DNA of 64,000 nucleotides from Salinivirga cyanobacteriivorans (GTDB taxonomy: Bacteria; Bacteroidota; Bacteroidia; Bacteroidales; Salinivirgaceae): positions 3,869,001 through 3,933,000 of the forward strand of contig NZ_CP013118.1 of NCBI RefSeq assembly GCF_001443605.1. The letters are read 5' to 3'. Shown here piece after piece: positions 17,005-24,518 of the stretch; position 1 is the first letter of the stretch, and each line of letters begins with the position of its first letter. The notes beneath the pieces are model-generated. The model had not been told where the DNA came from, did no database searches, and saw only the letters and a program-made list of their open reading frames with translations. The translations under genes were made by a program, and so were the position numbers.

Positions 17005-17855
17005 TTCAATTTACACATCCTGGTCCTGAGCATAAACCCGATTTTAAAAATGGAAATCACAAGTCTTGGAATACAGGTAATCATAAAAGAAAATTTCTAC
17101 TTGGCAAGGGTAGCTATGTTGATAATAACAAACTAAAAAACGGTAATCTTATTTTCTGGGGTGAATGGGAGCCCCCAAGCTATGTTTCAGAGTTTGAATA
17201 TCAAGAAAACAAGTTTTTTCCAAAATGGCTTCATAAACCATATTTACCAAAGATATTACCAAATTCTAACGGGTATCAAGCGAGTTTTCAAAATACAGAC
17301 CCTTGTGTATTTGGTGACAGTTTTAAGTATTTTGTTTGCAAACAATTTAAGCCAAAGAGTAAATCATTAACAGCATTAGCGCAACTCGATATAGGTTCAA
17401 TAATCCTTTTTGGTTCTACTGCCAATCAAAATAAAGCAGATGCTTTCTTCCAACTAGATACTGTTTTTGTTGTTTCAGAATACATAGAATATGACATTTC
17501 AGACCCAAATGCTTTGTCAGAGTTAGGCACTTACAGAGATTTTGTATTCAAAATGGCTTTCCCACAACCCTCTGACTACTCACTTAATCTTAGACTTTAT
17601 AAAGGAGCGACATTTAAAAATCAGATTAATGGTATGTACTCTTTTAGTCCAGCAAAAATATGGAAGAATCAAGAGATGGGATTTCCAAGAATTCCATTGA
17701 AGGATATGGATTACATAACCAACAATCTCAACGCAGCACCTAAAATTTCCAATGTTTCAATAGATGAAATTAAAGGCTTCTGGAATAAAATTGTGAAAAT
17801 AACGAGGAATAATGATTGTGTTGAAGGAGTTGAATTTAATTACGAAAAAGAATAA
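16992..17855 (+). CDS. Conserved protein of unknown function paired with the glycosylase-like gene
   Basis: A 287-residue protein I cannot name. The N-terminus carries a striking polar signature (FTHPGPEHKPD, NGNHKSWNTGNHKRKFLL, LIFWGEWEPPSYV) that looks conserved. The middle contains GSIILFGSTANQNKADAFFQLDTVFVV, a strand-turn-strand run that recalls PUA/EVE/ASCH-type barrels which flip and read modified bases; that is only a visual resemblance. It has no signal peptide or membrane segment. It overlaps the preceding gene by 13 bases, and its TAA is the first three bases of the 14-base outer arm of palindrome 4. So the coding sequence and the recombination site are fused without a gap. Confidence 0.6.
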   Translation: MPKIVQFTHPGPEHKPDFKNGNHKSWNTGNHKRKFLLGKGSYVDNNKLKNGNLIFWGEWEPPSYVSEFEYQENKFFPKWLHKPYLPKILPNSNGYQASFQNTDPCVFGDSFKYFVCKQFKPKSKSLTALAQLDIGSIILFGSTANQNKADAFFQLDTVFVVSEYIEYDISDPNALSELGTYRDFVFKMAFPQPSDYSLNLRLYKGATFKNQINGMYSFSPAKIWKNQEMGFPRIPLKDMDYITNNLNAAPKISNVSIDEIKGFWNKIVKITRNNDCVEGVEFNYEKE

Positions 17856-17990
17856 CTGGCTACAACAATGGCTATACGTAATGCGGGGTAAAGTACTGAT
17901 ATGCAAGTGATTACATTAAATAAACTTATCGGTAAACGGACAGTGAAGTGCCTTGAAATCCCGCACTACGCATAGCCGAGACCGTTGTGC
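17853..17990 (+). repeat. attC-like palindrome 4 (closes glycosylase-like cassette)
   Basis: The outer arm TAACTGGCTACAAC (17853-17866, includes the stop codon) is the reverse complement, 13 of 14, of this unit's first bases (GTTGTAGCCAATTA, 16233-16246). It does not match its own core GTTGTGCTT. Inner stem GGCTATACGTAATGCGGG pairs with CCCGCACTACGCATAGCC (two transitions). Core ACCGTTGTGC, cut after 17984. Confidence 0.85.
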
Positions 17991-18014
17991 TTCATGCAAA
18001 GAAGAGAGAAATAA

Positions 18015-20618
18015 ATGACCAAGCAAGAAATAGAACATATCACCAAGGAACCGCATTTCCAGAAAATTATTCAGGAATCAGATTTTTACTTTCTAAAAGG
18101 TCAGAAGGCACTTAAAGATTGGTTGCAATTGGAGCTGACGGAACAGATGAAGGATGATTTGATTCGGCTTTCCTCTGATTACACACAATTTCTGGAAATA
18201 GCAGAAATGAACCCTGAGATTGAAAAAATCAAGGAAAGACTATTTGAGATCATTGCCTATTGTGACAACCGGGCCAAGGACAAATCAAAGTATAACCAAT
18301 ACGATGATGACCGAATACTGGCTGACGCAAGTGTCCGTATGGGCAATTGGGTAGAAGGTTTGGTGAAATTTAAATTTAAGCACGTTGAAATTACAGGAAA
18401 GTCTATCCTCAATGCATTTAACTACCTTTTAGCCCCAAAGGATAACTGTACCATACTCAGCGAGAATCACCGCCAAATGGTCAGCGTGAATTTGTTAAAA
18501 AAGCCCTATTCACCTGCAAACTTCATCCAGGACTTACAGAGTTTTTTTGATCAGTACAAGCTGATTGTCCAAAACCAGGATAATTACACCTACCTGATAT
18601 CCTCACTCGTTTATGCATTCAGAACGGAATGGATAGAAGAAGTAATTGGCTTAATGGCTTCTGATGGTACGGGTTGGCAGGAAAATGCGATGATTCTGGA
18701 GTCTAATTTCGAAGGTTTGGTTATCTGGAACAGCAAAAAGCCTAGCGGGGGTCAAAAAACTCTTAATTTCTTAAAAGACAAAATAAAAGAGGGGCAATCG
18801 TTTCCGCTTTATTACAGTAGCAAAGGACAGGTTGAGTACAAAGCCAATATCACAGATTTTGCCATTAGTCAAAAAGAGTTGTCTGGGAAAAATTGGGAGA
18901 ATAAAAACATAAAGCATTATCAATCAAAATTTGAAGATTATAAAGACGATAAGAAAAATGCTTACATCCTTTTCCTGGCAGAATCTATCGAGAAAATTTC
19001 TCCTAAGCCCATTTCTGATTTTAAGTTCTTTGGCAAATTCTCCAAGCCAACACAAGATAACCTTTCACCAATTAAAGAGATTGAAAACGATGAAGAAGTC
19101 TTTAAACCAGTATTAAGAATGACCAAGAACCCAAATACAGCACTCAACCAAATTCTTTTTGGCCCTCCGGGAACCGGCAAAACTTACCATACCGTAAATG
19201 AGGCCCTCCGGTTAACGGGTTTATCTATTTCTGATTTGACTCGCATCCAAATCAAAGAAGAATTTGACAAGAAGGTCAAAGAAGGACAAGTTGTATTTAC
19301 AACCTTCCATCAAAGCATGAGTTATGAGGAGTTTATAGAGGGAATCAAGCCGATTGAGCCTGAAAAAGACGGTGACGAGGTTATTTATAGAGTGGAGGCA
19401 GGGGTATTCAAAAAACTGAGCATTGAGGCCTCTTTTGACATTGCTAGGTTCAGAAAGTCAAAGGAAACAGCCGAAGCATTGGACTTTTCAAATCTTTACG
19501 ACTTGTTCATTGAAGAGGTACAAGAAAAACTTATTAATGAGGAAGAAGTTGAGCTAAAAACAAAATCAGGTGGCACTGTATTGATTGACAGCATCTCTCA
19601 GCAAGGCAATATTATCATCAAACATCATAATGGTACCAGAACCTACACCGTTTCTAAAGCAAGGTTAACAAAATTGCAGGCAGCCATTGAAAGTCTGGAT
19701 AGCGTGAGCAATATCAACGATGAATTTCGAGAAGTAATCGGAGGCAGTAATTCATCTGCTTATTGGTCTGTTTTGAATGCTATAAAACAGATAACCAAAA
19801 GAGTAAATGGGAAAGTTGAGGAAAAATCTTATACCTACAATGACAAAGTTGAGGTGGTTAAAAAGATGACCAAAGAAGACTTCAATACCGTTAAAGGGAA
19901 AAACTACGTCCTCATTATCGATGAAATCAACCGCGGCAATGTCTCTCAAATTTTCGGTGAGTTGATCACCCTCATTGAAGAAGACAAACGTCTTGGTAAA
20001 AATGAGAGCTTGGAAGCAATCCTCCCCTATAGTAAGGAGAAATTCGGGGTGCCTCCCAATCTCTACATCATCGGTACCATGAACACGGCCGACCGTAGCG
20101 TAGAGGCCTTAGATACCGCCTTGAGAAGACGATTTAGCTTTACAGAAATGCCCCCACGTTACGATTTAGAAGGTCTTGACTATAAATTTGCAGGATCAAC
20201 AGGGTCGGATATTCTAAAAAAGCTCAACAAGCGGATTGAGAAGCTTTTGGACAGGGATCACTTGATCGGGCATTCTTACTTCCTGCTTAGCGAACAAGAA
20301 AAACAACAACCCGAGACGAAACTGTTTGATTCTTTCTACCGCAATATTATTCCCTTGCTGCAGGAATATTTCTTTGGTGATTACGCTAAAATCGGGGCGG
20401 TATTGGGCAGTGGATTTGTCTATACAGAGAATGATAGCGATCAGGCAGAATTCGCCACGGGATATGAAAATGAGGACTTTGCAGAGAAAGACATATACCA
20501 AATCATAGATTATAGGCTCAATCAACCAGGCAATCAATATATTCAATCCGGGATGAGCTTTGAAAAGGCCATTCGCTTATTGATGAACCAGCAGTTGGAA
20601 CAAGAAATTGAAAGCTAA
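18015..20618 (+). CDS. mcrB: McrB-like GTPase of a type IV (modification-dependent) restriction system
   Basis: An 867-residue AAA+ protein. The motor domain has Walker A GPPGTGKT at 383-390, Walker B LIIDEINRG around Asp636, and the NTADRSVEALDTALRRRF sensor/arginine region. These are the hallmarks of McrB, which uses GTP to translocate and activates McrC to cut DNA that carries modified bases. The first 370 residues are unlike the short E. coli McrB DNA-binding domain: a helical region is followed by a beta-rich part (NAMILESNFEGLVIWNSKKP, FPLYYSSKGQVEYKANITDF) that may be the modified-DNA reader. An insertion at about 490-600 interrupts the AAA core. It starts 30 bases after the cassette core and overlaps mcrC by 11 bases. 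Confidence 0.9.
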   Translation: MTKQEIEHITKEPHFQKIIQESDFYFLKGQKALKDWLQLELTEQMKDDLIRLSSDYTQFLEIAEMNPEIEKIKERLFEIIAYCDNRAKDKSKYNQYDDDRILADASVRMGNWVEGLVKFKFKHVEITGKSILNAFNYLLAPKDNCTILSENHRQMVSVNLLKKPYSPANFIQDLQSFFDQYKLIVQNQDNYTYLISSLVYAFRTEWIEEVIGLMASDGTGWQENAMILESNFEGLVIWNSKKPSGGQKTLNFLKDKIKEGQSFPLYYSSKGQVEYKANITDFAISQKELSGKNWENKNIKHYQSKFEDYKDDKKNAYILFLAESIEKISPKPISDFKFFGKFSKPTQDNLSPIKEIENDEEVFKPVLRMTKNPNTALNQILFGPPGTGKTYHTVNEALRLTGLSISDLTRIQIKEEFDKKVKEGQVVFTTFHQSMSYEEFIEGIKPIEPEKDGDEVIYRVEAGVFKKLSIEASFDIARFRKSKETAEALDFSNLYDLFIEEVQEKLINEEEVELKTKSGGTVLIDSISQQGNIIIKHHNGTRTYTVSKARLTKLQAAIESLDSVSNINDEFREVIGGSNSSAYWSVLNAIKQITKRVNGKVEEKSYTYNDKVEVVKKMTKEDFNTVKGKNYVLIIDEINRGNVSQIFGELITLIEEDKRLGKNESLEAILPYSKEKFGVPPNLYIIGTMNTADRSVEALDTALRRRFSFTEMPPRYDLEGLDYKFAGSTGSDILKKLNKRIEKLLDRDHLIGHSYFLLSEQEKQQPETKLFDSFYRNIIPLLQEYFFGDYAKIGAVLGSGFVYTENDSDQAEFATGYENEDFAEKDIYQIIDYRLNQPGNQYIQSGMSFEKAIRLLMNQQLEQEIES

Positions 20619-21885
20619 AAGAGAACATATCCGTGTTTTTGAACACCAGACCATCGAACTCAATCAGCAATTTGAAGGCGGGATAGTTTTTGACCAAACC
20701 AAACTGGACGCATTTGTTCGTTTCTTCGGAAAAGGAATTCCTTACTACAGCTTAATTCGAAATGGGATTCAATTCAATGAATACGTTGGTGCCATACAAA
20801 TTGGAAATACGCTCGTCAGTGTTCTTCCCAAAGTGGATAGAAGTCAAATAGAAGAAAAGGCCGAAATCAAAAAATGGAATCAGGTTTTGATTGATATGCT
20901 AAGGGTTGTAAATGGTTTTGACGTAAAGGCACCGAGCTCATCCCAATTGAAAGTCAAAAACAATTCTGTGCTGGATTTGTATTTTGAACTATTTGTAGTC
21001 GAAGTGGAATACCTAATCCACAGGGGATTAGTGAAAAAATATCGTAAAACGGAGGGGAACTTAAATGCGCTAAAAGGAAGTATTCAATTCAACAAGCAGC
21101 TTGGTAAAAACGCAGTACACAAAGAGCGATTTTATACCAGACACAGCACTTATGATACAGAACATGTATTACACATCATTCTCTCTCAAACCATACAGTT
21201 GCTTAAAAGAGTCAATACCAACTCGACTTTAGTTGGCAGAATCAATGCCTTAATTCTGAATTTTCCCGAAATGCCCAATCAGAAAATAACGCAATCGGTA
21301 TTTGATAAGGTGGCCTTTAATCGCAAAACTATGGGCTATAAGAAAGCCATTGAAATTGCTCGCTTGATTTTGCTACATTATCATCCTGATTTGAGCAAGG
21401 GTCGAGATGATGTATTAGCCTTGATGTTTAACATGAATGCACTTTGGGAGCAGTTTGTACTAGTGAGTTTAAGAAAGAGCAAAGAATTTAAAGTAAGGGG
21501 TCAAGATTCGAGGTATTTCTGGAAACCGGAAAGTGGAAAAAGAAGGAGTATAAGGCCTGATATTACGGTCTCTACCAAAGACGATAACTACGTGCTAGAT
21601 ACGAAATGGAAGTTGGTCGCGAGCAAGCCCTCTGTTGAAGACGTTCGGCAAATGTATGCATACCATCATTATTTTGAAGCAAAGAAAGTAGCACTTCTTT
21701 ATCCAGGTGATTATCCTTACATCAAAGGTAAGTTTATAGATATCAAGTATCAAAACCAATTGTCTGAATTAGAGTGTGGGTTGTTGTTTACAAAATACAA
21801 CGACTCAGTGAAGAATTGGCAAAAAAGTATTGGAGAAGAAATAAAGCACTGGATTAATTCACCTAGTATTGAATCACATAATTAG
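20608..21885 (+). CDS. mcrC: McrC-like nuclease subunit of the McrBC system
   Basis: A 425-residue McrC. The N-terminal half binds McrB; the C-terminal half is a PD-(D/E)XK nuclease with RPDITVS (first Asp) and YVLDTKWK (Asp-x-Lys), followed by VEDVRQMYAYHHYF and VALLYPG, all typical of McrC. The reading frame begins at a TTG at 20608 inside the last codons of mcrB (stop 20616-20618), the normal coupled layout. Both catalytic acids and the lysine are present, so the system should be competent. It is the last gene of a 4.0-kb cassette; the outer arm of palindrome 5 starts 15 bases after the stop. Confidence 0.92.
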   Translation: MKAKREHIRVFEHQTIELNQQFEGGIVFDQTKLDAFVRFFGKGIPYYSLIRNGIQFNEYVGAIQIGNTLVSVLPKVDRSQIEEKAEIKKWNQVLIDMLRVVNGFDVKAPSSSQLKVKNNSVLDLYFELFVVEVEYLIHRGLVKKYRKTEGNLNALKGSIQFNKQLGKNAVHKERFYTRHSTYDTEHVLHIILSQTIQLLKRVNTNSTLVGRINALILNFPEMPNQKITQSVFDKVAFNRKTMGYKKAIEIARLILLHYHPDLSKGRDDVLALMFNMNALWEQFVLVSLRKSKEFKVRGQDSRYFWKPESGKRRSIRPDITVSTKDDNYVLDTKWKLVASKPSVEDVRQMYAYHHYFEAKKVALLYPGDYPYIKGKFIDIKYQNQLSELECGLLFTKYNDSVKNWQKSIGEEIKHWINSPSIESHN

Positions 21886-21899
21886 ACGAAAAAATAAAA

Positions 21900-21975
21900 G
21901 CACGAAAGCACAACAAGGTATATAGTGCATGGCTTCCTAACGTCAGCCACGACACCATATACTAACCGTTGTGGC
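21900..21975 (+). repeat. attC-like palindrome 5 (closes McrBC cassette)
   Basis: The outer arm GCACGAAAGCACAAC (21900-21914) is the reverse complement of the McrBC unit's start (GTTGTGCTTCATGC, 17984-17997): nine exact bases, then one extra base, then CGTGC against CATGC. Short inner stem GTATATAGTGCATGGC pairs with GCCACGACACCATATAC. Core ACCGTTGTGGC, cut after 21968. This is the most compact palindrome of the set. Confidence 0.8.
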
Positions 21976-22036
21976 TAATACCTGAGAAACCAAAGTACTA
22001 CTTGATTTGTTATTTATAAAACTAAATTTGGAAGAT

Positions 22037-22408
22037 ATGAAAACAAAAATTAAGCAATGGACAATGTTGACCATCATTTTGATGGGATTTACAGTGCTGG
22101 GCTATAACGGTTATTCGCAGGAAAACCAATCTGATATTAAAATCACTAAGATTTCAGAATTGCAGAATTACACTGATTCTTATATCAAGGGAGAAGTAAT
22201 AAAAATTCTTGATGAAGACGAATTTAGATTGGAGGATAGTAGCGGAAATATTAAAGTTTACACTGGCTGGAAAAATACTAATGTTGTAAAAAAGGGAGAC
22301 AAAATAACTGTCAGAGGAAAAGTTGACCCAGGGATAGTTAAGGAGTTTTATGCTACTGAAATAATTAAAGAAGATGGCGAGATAATAAAACTAAAATCAG
22401 ACGAATAG
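22037..22408 (+). CDS. Exported OB-fold protein (BOF/YgiW-like)
   Basis: A small secreted protein, about 123 residues from ATG 22037; a longer frame from 22007 lacks a clear reason to be used. A signal peptide (MKTKIKQWTMLTIILMGFTVLGYNGYSQ) is followed by one OB-fold: YIKGEVIKILDEDEFRLEDSSGNIKVYTGW, then VKKGDKITVRGKVDPGIVKEFYATEII. This resembles the bacterial OB-fold (BOF) family of YgiW/YdeI periplasmic stress proteins, which bind small ligands or cations rather than DNA. It shares the cassette with an outer-membrane barrel gene about 115 bases downstream. Neither looks like classical defence, so this is the one unit of the array with envelope cargo. Confidence 0.65.
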   Translation: MKTKIKQWTMLTIILMGFTVLGYNGYSQENQSDIKITKISELQNYTDSYIKGEVIKILDEDEFRLEDSSGNIKVYTGWKNTNVVKKGDKITVRGKVDPGIVKEFYATEIIKEDGEIIKLKSDE

Positions 22409-22524
22409 TATTTTGATAGTGCGGAAAACTATCTTTATCGAATTTGTCCATTACAGTCATTAAATTATATTTATGAAATGTTGACCACATTACGTGATTT
22501 GAAAAGGATGTGTATAAAATAATC

Positions 22525-23277
22525 ATGAGACTAACTATTTTCATTGTATTTCTTTTTATTTCAGAAATGGTTCAAGGGCAGACGACATTCTTAAACAGAC
22601 CATCGAAAACAGAAAGCGCAATTGTTTTGGAAAAAGGGATTTTTCAAATGGAAAGTACTTATGAAACAGAATTAATAGGTGAATCTGATGAAAGAGAAAA
22701 AGAAACATTGTTTCCGGGAATTATGTTAAGGTACGGACTGGGATGGGGTATCGAATTGAGAATTGCTAACCAGTATGAAACATACAGTGATAAATTTGTT
22801 TCAAATAGGGGGTTTTCAGATATTGATGTTGGGGCAAAAATTAAATTATTTAAGGGTAATGATGAAGAAACTGAAGTAGCCCTGATAAGCCATTTCTTTT
22901 TGCCAACAGGGAGTAATGGAATCTCGAATGAGCGAGTGGGAAACGAATCATTGGTACTTGTTTGGCATGGGTTGACCGAAAAATTGGGAATCGAATACAA
23001 CATTGGATACAGTAATTTCGAAATTGATTCTGAAAAAGGGAATTTTGTTTATTCTTTTGTGTCAGATTATGAAATCAATGACAATTTTGGGCTTTTCATC
23101 GAGACTTATGGAGAACTTATAGAATTTAAAGAACTTGAGGCCAGTTTTGACTTTGGATTAGCATACCAATTAACTGATAATTTGGAGTTTGAACTAGCAG
23201 CAGGAAAAGGGATAAATTACGAAATGTATTTTGGATTTATTGGTTTAAGTTGGAGAATTGGAGAGCAAGAAGATTAA
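22525..23277 (+). CDS. Outer-membrane beta-barrel, transporter-like (Phenol_MetA_deg type)
   Basis: About 250 residues from ATG 22525 (a GTG at 22510 is in frame). A signal peptide (MRLTIFIVFLFISEMVQGQ) is followed by alternating strands with polar turns: TESAIVLEKGIFQMESTYETE, FPGIMLRYGLGWGIELRIANQYE, GFSDIDVGAKIKLF, ISHFFLPTGSNG, and a C-terminal strand ending SWRIG. The layout is that of the PF13557-like transporter barrels found in many Bacteroidota. It shares the cassette with the OB-fold protein upstream. Substrate unknown. Its TAA lies 25 bases before the outer arm of palindrome 6. Confidence 0.7.
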   Translation: MRLTIFIVFLFISEMVQGQTTFLNRPSKTESAIVLEKGIFQMESTYETELIGESDEREKETLFPGIMLRYGLGWGIELRIANQYETYSDKFVSNRGFSDIDVGAKIKLFKGNDEETEVALISHFFLPTGSNGISNERVGNESLVLVWHGLTEKLGIEYNIGYSNFEIDSEKGNFVYSFVSDYEINDNFGLFIETYGELIEFKELEASFDFGLAYQLTDNLEFELAAGKGINYEMYFGFIGLSWRIGEQED

Positions 23278-23302
23278 AAGATTTATCGACATGAATAAAA
23301 AA

Positions 23303-23439
23303 GTACTAGCCACAACACGGGGTGTATAAAATGCTGGTTTCTAGCGAATTAGGTTACTTTCTGTTTCAATCCAGCTTCACGTGTCTGGATGATGACAACG
23401 TTCCAATATCCAGCACTTTTTACACCCCCCACCGTTAGC
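23303..23439 (+). repeat. attC-like palindrome 6 (closes OB-fold/barrel cassette)
   Basis: The outer arm GTACTAGCCACAAC (23303-23316) is the reverse complement, 13 of 14, of the unit's first bases (GTTGTGGCTAATAC, 21968-21981), not of its own core (GTTAGCAAAA). Inner stem CGGGGTGTATAAAATGCTGG pairs with CCAGCACTTTTTACACCCC. Core ACCGTTAGC, cut after 23434. Confidence 0.85.
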
Positions 23440-23493
23440 AAAAATGCCTCCAACCCCGACCGTTTAAAATTCTGATAAAAAACTGCAATTAAT

Positions 23494-23508
23494 TTACCAA
23501 ATTGGTAA
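23494..23508 (+). promoter_or_regulatory. Probable HigA operator
   Basis: Perfect inverted repeat TTACCAA-A-TTGGTAA, with a further half site TTACCG at 23522-23527, 40-55 bases before the higB start. It fits autoregulation by the HTH antitoxin encoded second in the operon. Confidence 0.6.
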
Positions 23509-23547
23509 TCTTTTTGTATATTTACCGAATAAATAATTAAGGACAAT

Positions 23548-23841
23548 ATGAGAGTTATTGCGAAAAAGATACTTAGAGAGTTTTGGGAAAAATATTCTGA
23601 TTCTGAGAATCAATTAAAAACGTGGTATAAAGAAGCAAGCAAGGCGAAGTGGACTGACCCAAATGACATCAAGAATCATTACCCAACCGCAAGCATTCTT
23701 AAAGCAGGACGAGTAGTTTTTAACATATGTGGAAATAAATATCGACTGATAGTTCAAATTAACTATGAAAGACAATGGGTTTTTATCCGATTTATTGGCA
23801 CACACAAAGACTACGTCAAGATTGACGCAAATATAATTTAA
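23548..23841 (+). CDS. higB: HigB-type mRNA interferase toxin
   Basis: A 97-residue RelE-superfamily toxin of the HigB_toxin type. The central block KAKWTDPNDIKNHYPTASILKAGRVVFNICGNKYRLIVQINY and the closing VFIRFIGTHKDYVKIDA are near-consensus for the family, which cuts mRNA at the ribosome. Length and all blocks are complete. The gene comes before its antitoxin (spacing five bases), the reverse of most type II pairs but normal for hig. A palindromic operator lies just upstream. With HigA it fills a cassette of under 1 kb. Confidence 0.92.
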   Translation: MRVIAKKILREFWEKYSDSENQLKTWYKEASKAKWTDPNDIKNHYPTASILKAGRVVFNICGNKYRLIVQINYERQWVFIRFIGTHKDYVKIDANII

Positions 23842-23846
23842 TTGTT

Positions 23847-24203
23847 ATGGATATAAAAGTGATTAAAAACGAAACAGATTATCAGCAAGCGTTGGAAAGA
23901 CTTGAAGAAATCTTTGACGCACCGACTGATTCACCAGAAGGAGATGAAGCGGAAATTTTATCCATTCTGATAGAAAAGTATGAGGATAACCATTATCCTA
24001 TTGACGACCCAGATCCTATTGAAGCGATTAAATTTCGAATGGAACAAATGGGCATGAAAAAAAGCGATTTAGCGAAAGTCATTGGATATAAAAGCAGAGT
24101 TTCTGAGATTCTCAATCGAAAAAGGAAATTGACGCTAAAAATGATTCGTCAATTGCATGAGAATCTTAAAATTCCTTACGAGTCCTTAATAGCAGATTAT
24201 TAA
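23847..24203 (+). CDS. higA: HigA-type HTH antitoxin
   Basis: A 118-residue protein. The N-terminal half (YQQALERLEEIFDAPTDSPEGDEAEILSILIEKYEDNHYPIDDPDP) is the acidic toxin-binding region typical of HigA. The C-terminal half is an XRE helix-turn-helix (IKFRMEQMGMKKSDLAKVIGYKSRVSEILNRKRKLTLKMIRQLHENLKIPYESLI). It would neutralise HigB and repress the operon through the inverted repeat at 23494-23508. The TAA is one base before the outer arm of palindrome 7, again a minimal gap. Confidence 0.93.
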   Translation: MDIKVIKNETDYQQALERLEEIFDAPTDSPEGDEAEILSILIEKYEDNHYPIDDPDPIEAIKFRMEQMGMKKSDLAKVIGYKSRVSEILNRKRKLTLKMIRQLHENLKIPYESLIADY

Positions 24204-24204
24204 A

Positions 24205-24397
24205 GCACTTTTGCTAACAGCGGCGAGTGAGAATTTTGCGCTGCAGCTGGTTTTAAGGTTCGAGGAGTTAAATAAACATCGCCAAAACTTCGTTTTGACG
24301 ATTAAATGAATAAATTTGTAAAACAAAGTTTTGGCTACATGCAGATTTTTAGGATATTACAAGTAAACAAAACTCTCACCAGCCGCAACGCGGAGCC
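24205..24397 (+). repeat. attC-like palindrome 7 (closes HigBA cassette; core mutated)
   Basis: The outer arm GCACTTTTGCTAAC (24205-24218) is the reverse complement, 13 of 14, of the HigBA unit's first bases (GTTAGCAAAAATGC, 23434-23447). Inner stem GCGGCGAGTGAGAATTTTG pairs with CAAAACTCTCACCAGCCGC. The loop hairpin is nearly identical to that of palindrome 2. The 3' core reads CAACGCGGAG, so the expected GTT is lost, and the downstream junction should be inactive. Confidence 0.8.
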
Positions 24398-24429
24398 AAT
24401 ACTCTCTAACGTATCAAAAAAACGATTAA

Positions 24430-24505
24430 TTTGACAGTTTTGAGTCTGTTTACGATAATTTTGACAAAAAACCAGCTAATTATCAAAATTTGGTTAAATT
24501 TGACA
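24430..24505 (+). promoter_or_regulatory. Three TTTGACA repeats upstream of the Fic gene
   Basis: TTTGACA stands at 24430-24436, 24460-24466 and 24499-24505, the last 14 bases before the start codon. They may be binding sites for the winged-helix C-terminus of the Fic protein itself, or promoter elements. Spacing is uneven (30 and 39). Confidence 0.4.
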
Positions 24506-24518
24506 AAAACATTTTTTA

